Origin: Cruorifilaria tuberocauda
Lineage: Eukaryota; Nematoda; Chromadorea; Rhabditida; Onchocercidae
Assembly: GCA_013365365.1 (NCBI GenBank)
Contig: JABVXU010000356.1
Span: 1-57,141, forward strand
Length of the DNA: 57,141 nt
Reading direction: 5' to 3'
Positions 54,031 to 57,141 of the stretch are shown in pieces. Every line of letters begins with the position of its first letter. Within the stretch, counting starts at the first letter, position 1. The notes beneath the pieces were generated by a model. That model worked only from the letters and a program-made list of their open reading frames with translations, ran no database searches and had not been told where the DNA came from. The translations under genes and the position numbers were made by a program.

Positions 54031-57000
54031 TCATTTACTTCTTTTCATGGTATTAATTTATCACGACAGCATAGATATGGAATTACAAGTGATAATTTTT
54101 TTCTTTTCTTAGTCACTAATCTCTTACAACGATAATAAATTTTCTGAATAGGTAAAATTAAGTCAATCTCGCTTTCTTCAAGCCATCATACCGTGGCAAT
54201 CTTTATTTAACATTTATTAATTGTAGTGGCACATATGGATGTTCTGCAATTTCTTCAATTACTACACTCTAATAGTAAAAAATGATCAAAAGACTTTAAT
54301 AAGATCTTATTTGCATAGCAAATTACGATCAAATTATACTGCACTATCATATGCAAATTTCTGCAATTCCAACTTCAAAAGGAACAAAAAGATGAATAAT
54401 ATAGGTCAATTCAATCATGAAATAGGCAAATAAATTTGCTAATATCCAATTAATTTTCCTATTACTTATATCAATGAAAAATTGGAATACTACAATGATA
54501 AAAAATTAATATAAAAAAAATTAATATATTAATATATAATAATAATTAACAGGTTTAATTTAATGAATAAAAATAATTATTAAAATTTATGAAATATTAG
54601 TGTTGAAATAAGAGTTGAAGTTTAAAAGAGCAGAGGATAATCTCTTTTCTGCATTGGCAATATTTGAATTCAAAGAGATAAATTGATAAGGTAGACGAAA
54701 GTAATTACTTCACATTTAAGTATTTCAAAAGCAAAATAAATTAGCAGGTTTTGAGAATTGTTAAAACTATTTAGAAATTGTTTTAGATTTTAAGACGTTA
54801 AACAGTTTTTAGTTCAAAATATTGCTCTATTGTTAATAGCAATGCATTCCATACTTCAGAAATTCCACTATCATTCTTTAGTATTGAAGAAAATCTTTAA
54901 GATGTTCCTCAATTCACGATTGACAACATTATAGAAGTACAACATTTCCAATATATTCGTGATTGACACTTATCGAAATAATTGATTGGAATTTGCTAAA
55001 AACAAAAAAATTTTGAAAAGTTTTTCGCACTTTCGTTAATTTTTTTCTAAAAACAAGCAATAAATAGCAAATAATCTAAATAAAGCTCGTTTAGAAATAA
55101 GCAATTTCAGAGATTCTGTCTTGGAAAATTTTCCTAAAATTTAGTTAATCATTTTCGATCCCAGATTATTTACTTCCTCATCGTATCAGATGATAATTAC
55201 CTTGTCTGTTTGCAATCCAAGTCCGATTTTAGTTTCATTTCTTTTGAGCTTCAACTATGATAATTTTTTAATTGATTTCTATAGAGTTAGATTCGATTAT
55301 CCTAGAGAAAACTACAAAAAATTTTTTTTTAGCATTTCGCCGGTTCCTTTTTTATTTCTATATTTTATAACTGAGAAATTAAAAATTGCTAGCTCGTAAT
55401 TATATTAATTAGGACTGTCGAAAATCGTAAAATCCAACTACTTCTCCAACCTGTAATAAGAAATGCAACTTTTGTTTAACAATTATTTGCAAAATGCAAA
55501 TGAATAATAGTGAATTTTTTCCCAAAGTCAAGTCCTACTATGACTCAATCGCCTTGAATTTTAATATGAATATGTTTTTAATGCAAATGAAGTATTCCAA
55601 GTAAATTTTTTCATGAGTGATTTTTACTCAAGTAATTTATTTAGAGAATTTTATTTAGATGTTAAAGATAAAAATCTAATAATAAATTTTTAATTTGTGA
55701 ATAATTTAATTTGTCAATTAACTCGCCTATTTTTTTCCTATGCTTATTGATAAGGAAATTCATGCTTAACAAAGAAATCATTCAGAAAAAGTTTTTCTTC
55801 GAGAAAAAAACACAATTGAAATAGGAGAAAACGAAAAAAATGCCGTTGAATTAGGAAGCCTTAAAAATACAAGACTGAAATATTAAATAATTCAATTCCG
55901 GAAGGATTAATATTTCAAAACATGAAATTCTATGAAAATGATCGTAATGGCTTAATTAGCATAATAATAGAAGAAAAAGAGCTAACTCCTCTGAAACTTG
56001 ATTGAAATTTAGCACATCAAAATCCATCATTTTTCAATTTTTTTGCTTTATCTTTATCAGTGATCAATCATCCAATCATTGATAAAAGTTAAAACGGGCA
56101 GAGAGTAATGCTATGGGAAAAGATTTCCGATGCATAAAAATAATAAACATTTGTCGTTTTTTACAACTGACAACGAAAAAATTGCAATGAAATTTTTTAC
56201 AACCGAAAAAAGATACTGAAAAACTGATAACTGATAAGGTTATCTGTCGATTAAACTTCCAAAACAGAATTAGAGAATAGTATTGATAGAAATAAGTTTC
56301 GTGAATTCACTTCGTATTTAAAGATTGAAATTTTTGCATTTTAAGGATTTAATGAATTAATGAATTTTTGAATTTGATAATTTTTGAAATTTCGCGGAAT
56401 TAATATTTTTAAATTTAATTTCACTAAGAAATCCATTTATTATTTCACTTAATCGTGAAAGCTCTATCGTTTTCATAGAAAATCTACTGTATCACGAAAC
56501 TTTCTAACTTCCATTCAATTCCCTTAAACTTAATTTCATATTCTTTCAATGCTCGCCGCTATCATTCATTGGTCCTTCGTTCATTTTTCGTTTCTTTGTG
56601 ATAAAAATCTCCTGCTTTTATTTTATCTAAATCCGTGGTTTTTTGAAATTTAGAAATAAATTTCTGAAATCGGGCTGGATGAACTTTTTCAGCCTTGTGT
56701 GCTTTCTTATTAAATGGTTCATAGAAAATTTTTAATTTTTTTTTTAATCCTTGGATTTTTGACTTGAGAACTTATTTTAAAACAAGCAGAAAATTTCAAT
56801 TTTAATGTTCAAATCTTTCTTTGCATACCTTCAATGAAACTGCCAGTGATCGAGAAATTCGATTTAAACTAATACAAAAATTTTGAGATGTAATCGGGCA
56901 GAATTATGAATGAAATATATTGAAAGATAAATTATTTTCATTAATAAATTCATTTAATAATTCAATTAAAGTTTAATCTAAAATAGTATTCGATTAGATG

Positions 57001-57141
57001 TTATCTTAAAATAAGTATCTTGATCCGTTCCCATATTTTAAATATATTTTGGACTATTTTAAATACTTTGGAGCATAATTAAATAATTTTTTGATTTTTT
57101 AAAATTTATTCACTAAGTGAGTCTAAAGCGGGAAATGATAC

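Larger units (their letters stand above)
48251..57141. other. 5' flank of unc-53, no gene recognised
   Basis: About 8.9 kb upstream of the gene. It contains two minus-strand open frames (50606-50947 and 53641-54030, treated separately), two clear inverted repeats (51659-51681 and 52070-52103) and triplicated TATATTTAAT words near 52322-52370. No core promoter can be pinpointed by eye. Confidence 0.6.

Noticed and set aside
1..57141. CRISPR arrays, tRNA or rRNA genes, intact transposons
   Set aside because: No regularly spaced repeats, no GGTTCGA-type B boxes in a cloverleaf context, and no transposase or reverse-transcriptase motifs were seen by eye.

Overview
The window is AT-rich eukaryotic DNA. 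I read it as most of the 5' half of one very long gene on the minus strand: the nematode ortholog of C. elegans unc-53, the invertebrate member of the neuron navigator (NAV1/2/3) family. Seventeen coding exons were placed by hand. They run from the start codon at 48182 down to 5536, and every exon-exon junction is compatible in reading phase. Together they give 2552 nt, or 850 codons plus two bases. The order of conserved blocks follows what I remember of C. elegans UNC-53: an N-terminal (M..TSN.ELIP)IYTDWANRHL start, a calponin-homology (CH) domain, a Ser/Pro/Thr-rich region with MPPxxSKLPSP, RPSSRSS, MLKxKxF, SKSSEExSxYAGF, LAVKG, GVVSPxM, a proline SH3-ligand motif, and SGYxSEG motifs. The coiled coils and the C-terminal AAA-type ATPase module are not here. 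They must lie beyond the left edge, and the last intron is still open at base 1.

The gene identity points to a nematode. High AT content, many kilobase-scale introns (up to about 10.5 kb) and the divergence from C. elegans suggest a non-Caenorhabditis worm. A clade III (filarial/spirurid) parasite is my best guess, but this is an inference.

Layout: 1-5535 is partial intron 17 with microsatellites. From 5536 to 17113 lie ten exons for the Ser/Pro-rich region, with introns of about 0.2-2.8 kb. From 17114 to 26247 lie three exons in long introns. From 26248 to 41096 are the first three CH-domain exons and a 10.5-kb intron. From 41097 to 48149 is a 7-kb first intron. Exon 1 (eleven codons) is at 48150-48182. 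From 48183 to 57141 is 5' flank with no gene I can defend, only two unassigned open frames on the minus strand.

No rRNA, tRNA, CRISPR array or intact transposon was recognised. The most interesting non-coding signals are an identical 16-bp element containing TGCATG (FOX-1/RBFOX-type) once on each side of exon 7, arrays of GATA-type sites including two identical TGATAATCGTTATCA elements 49 bp apart, several strong inverted repeats, and non-consensus or alternative splice sites that predict isoforms.
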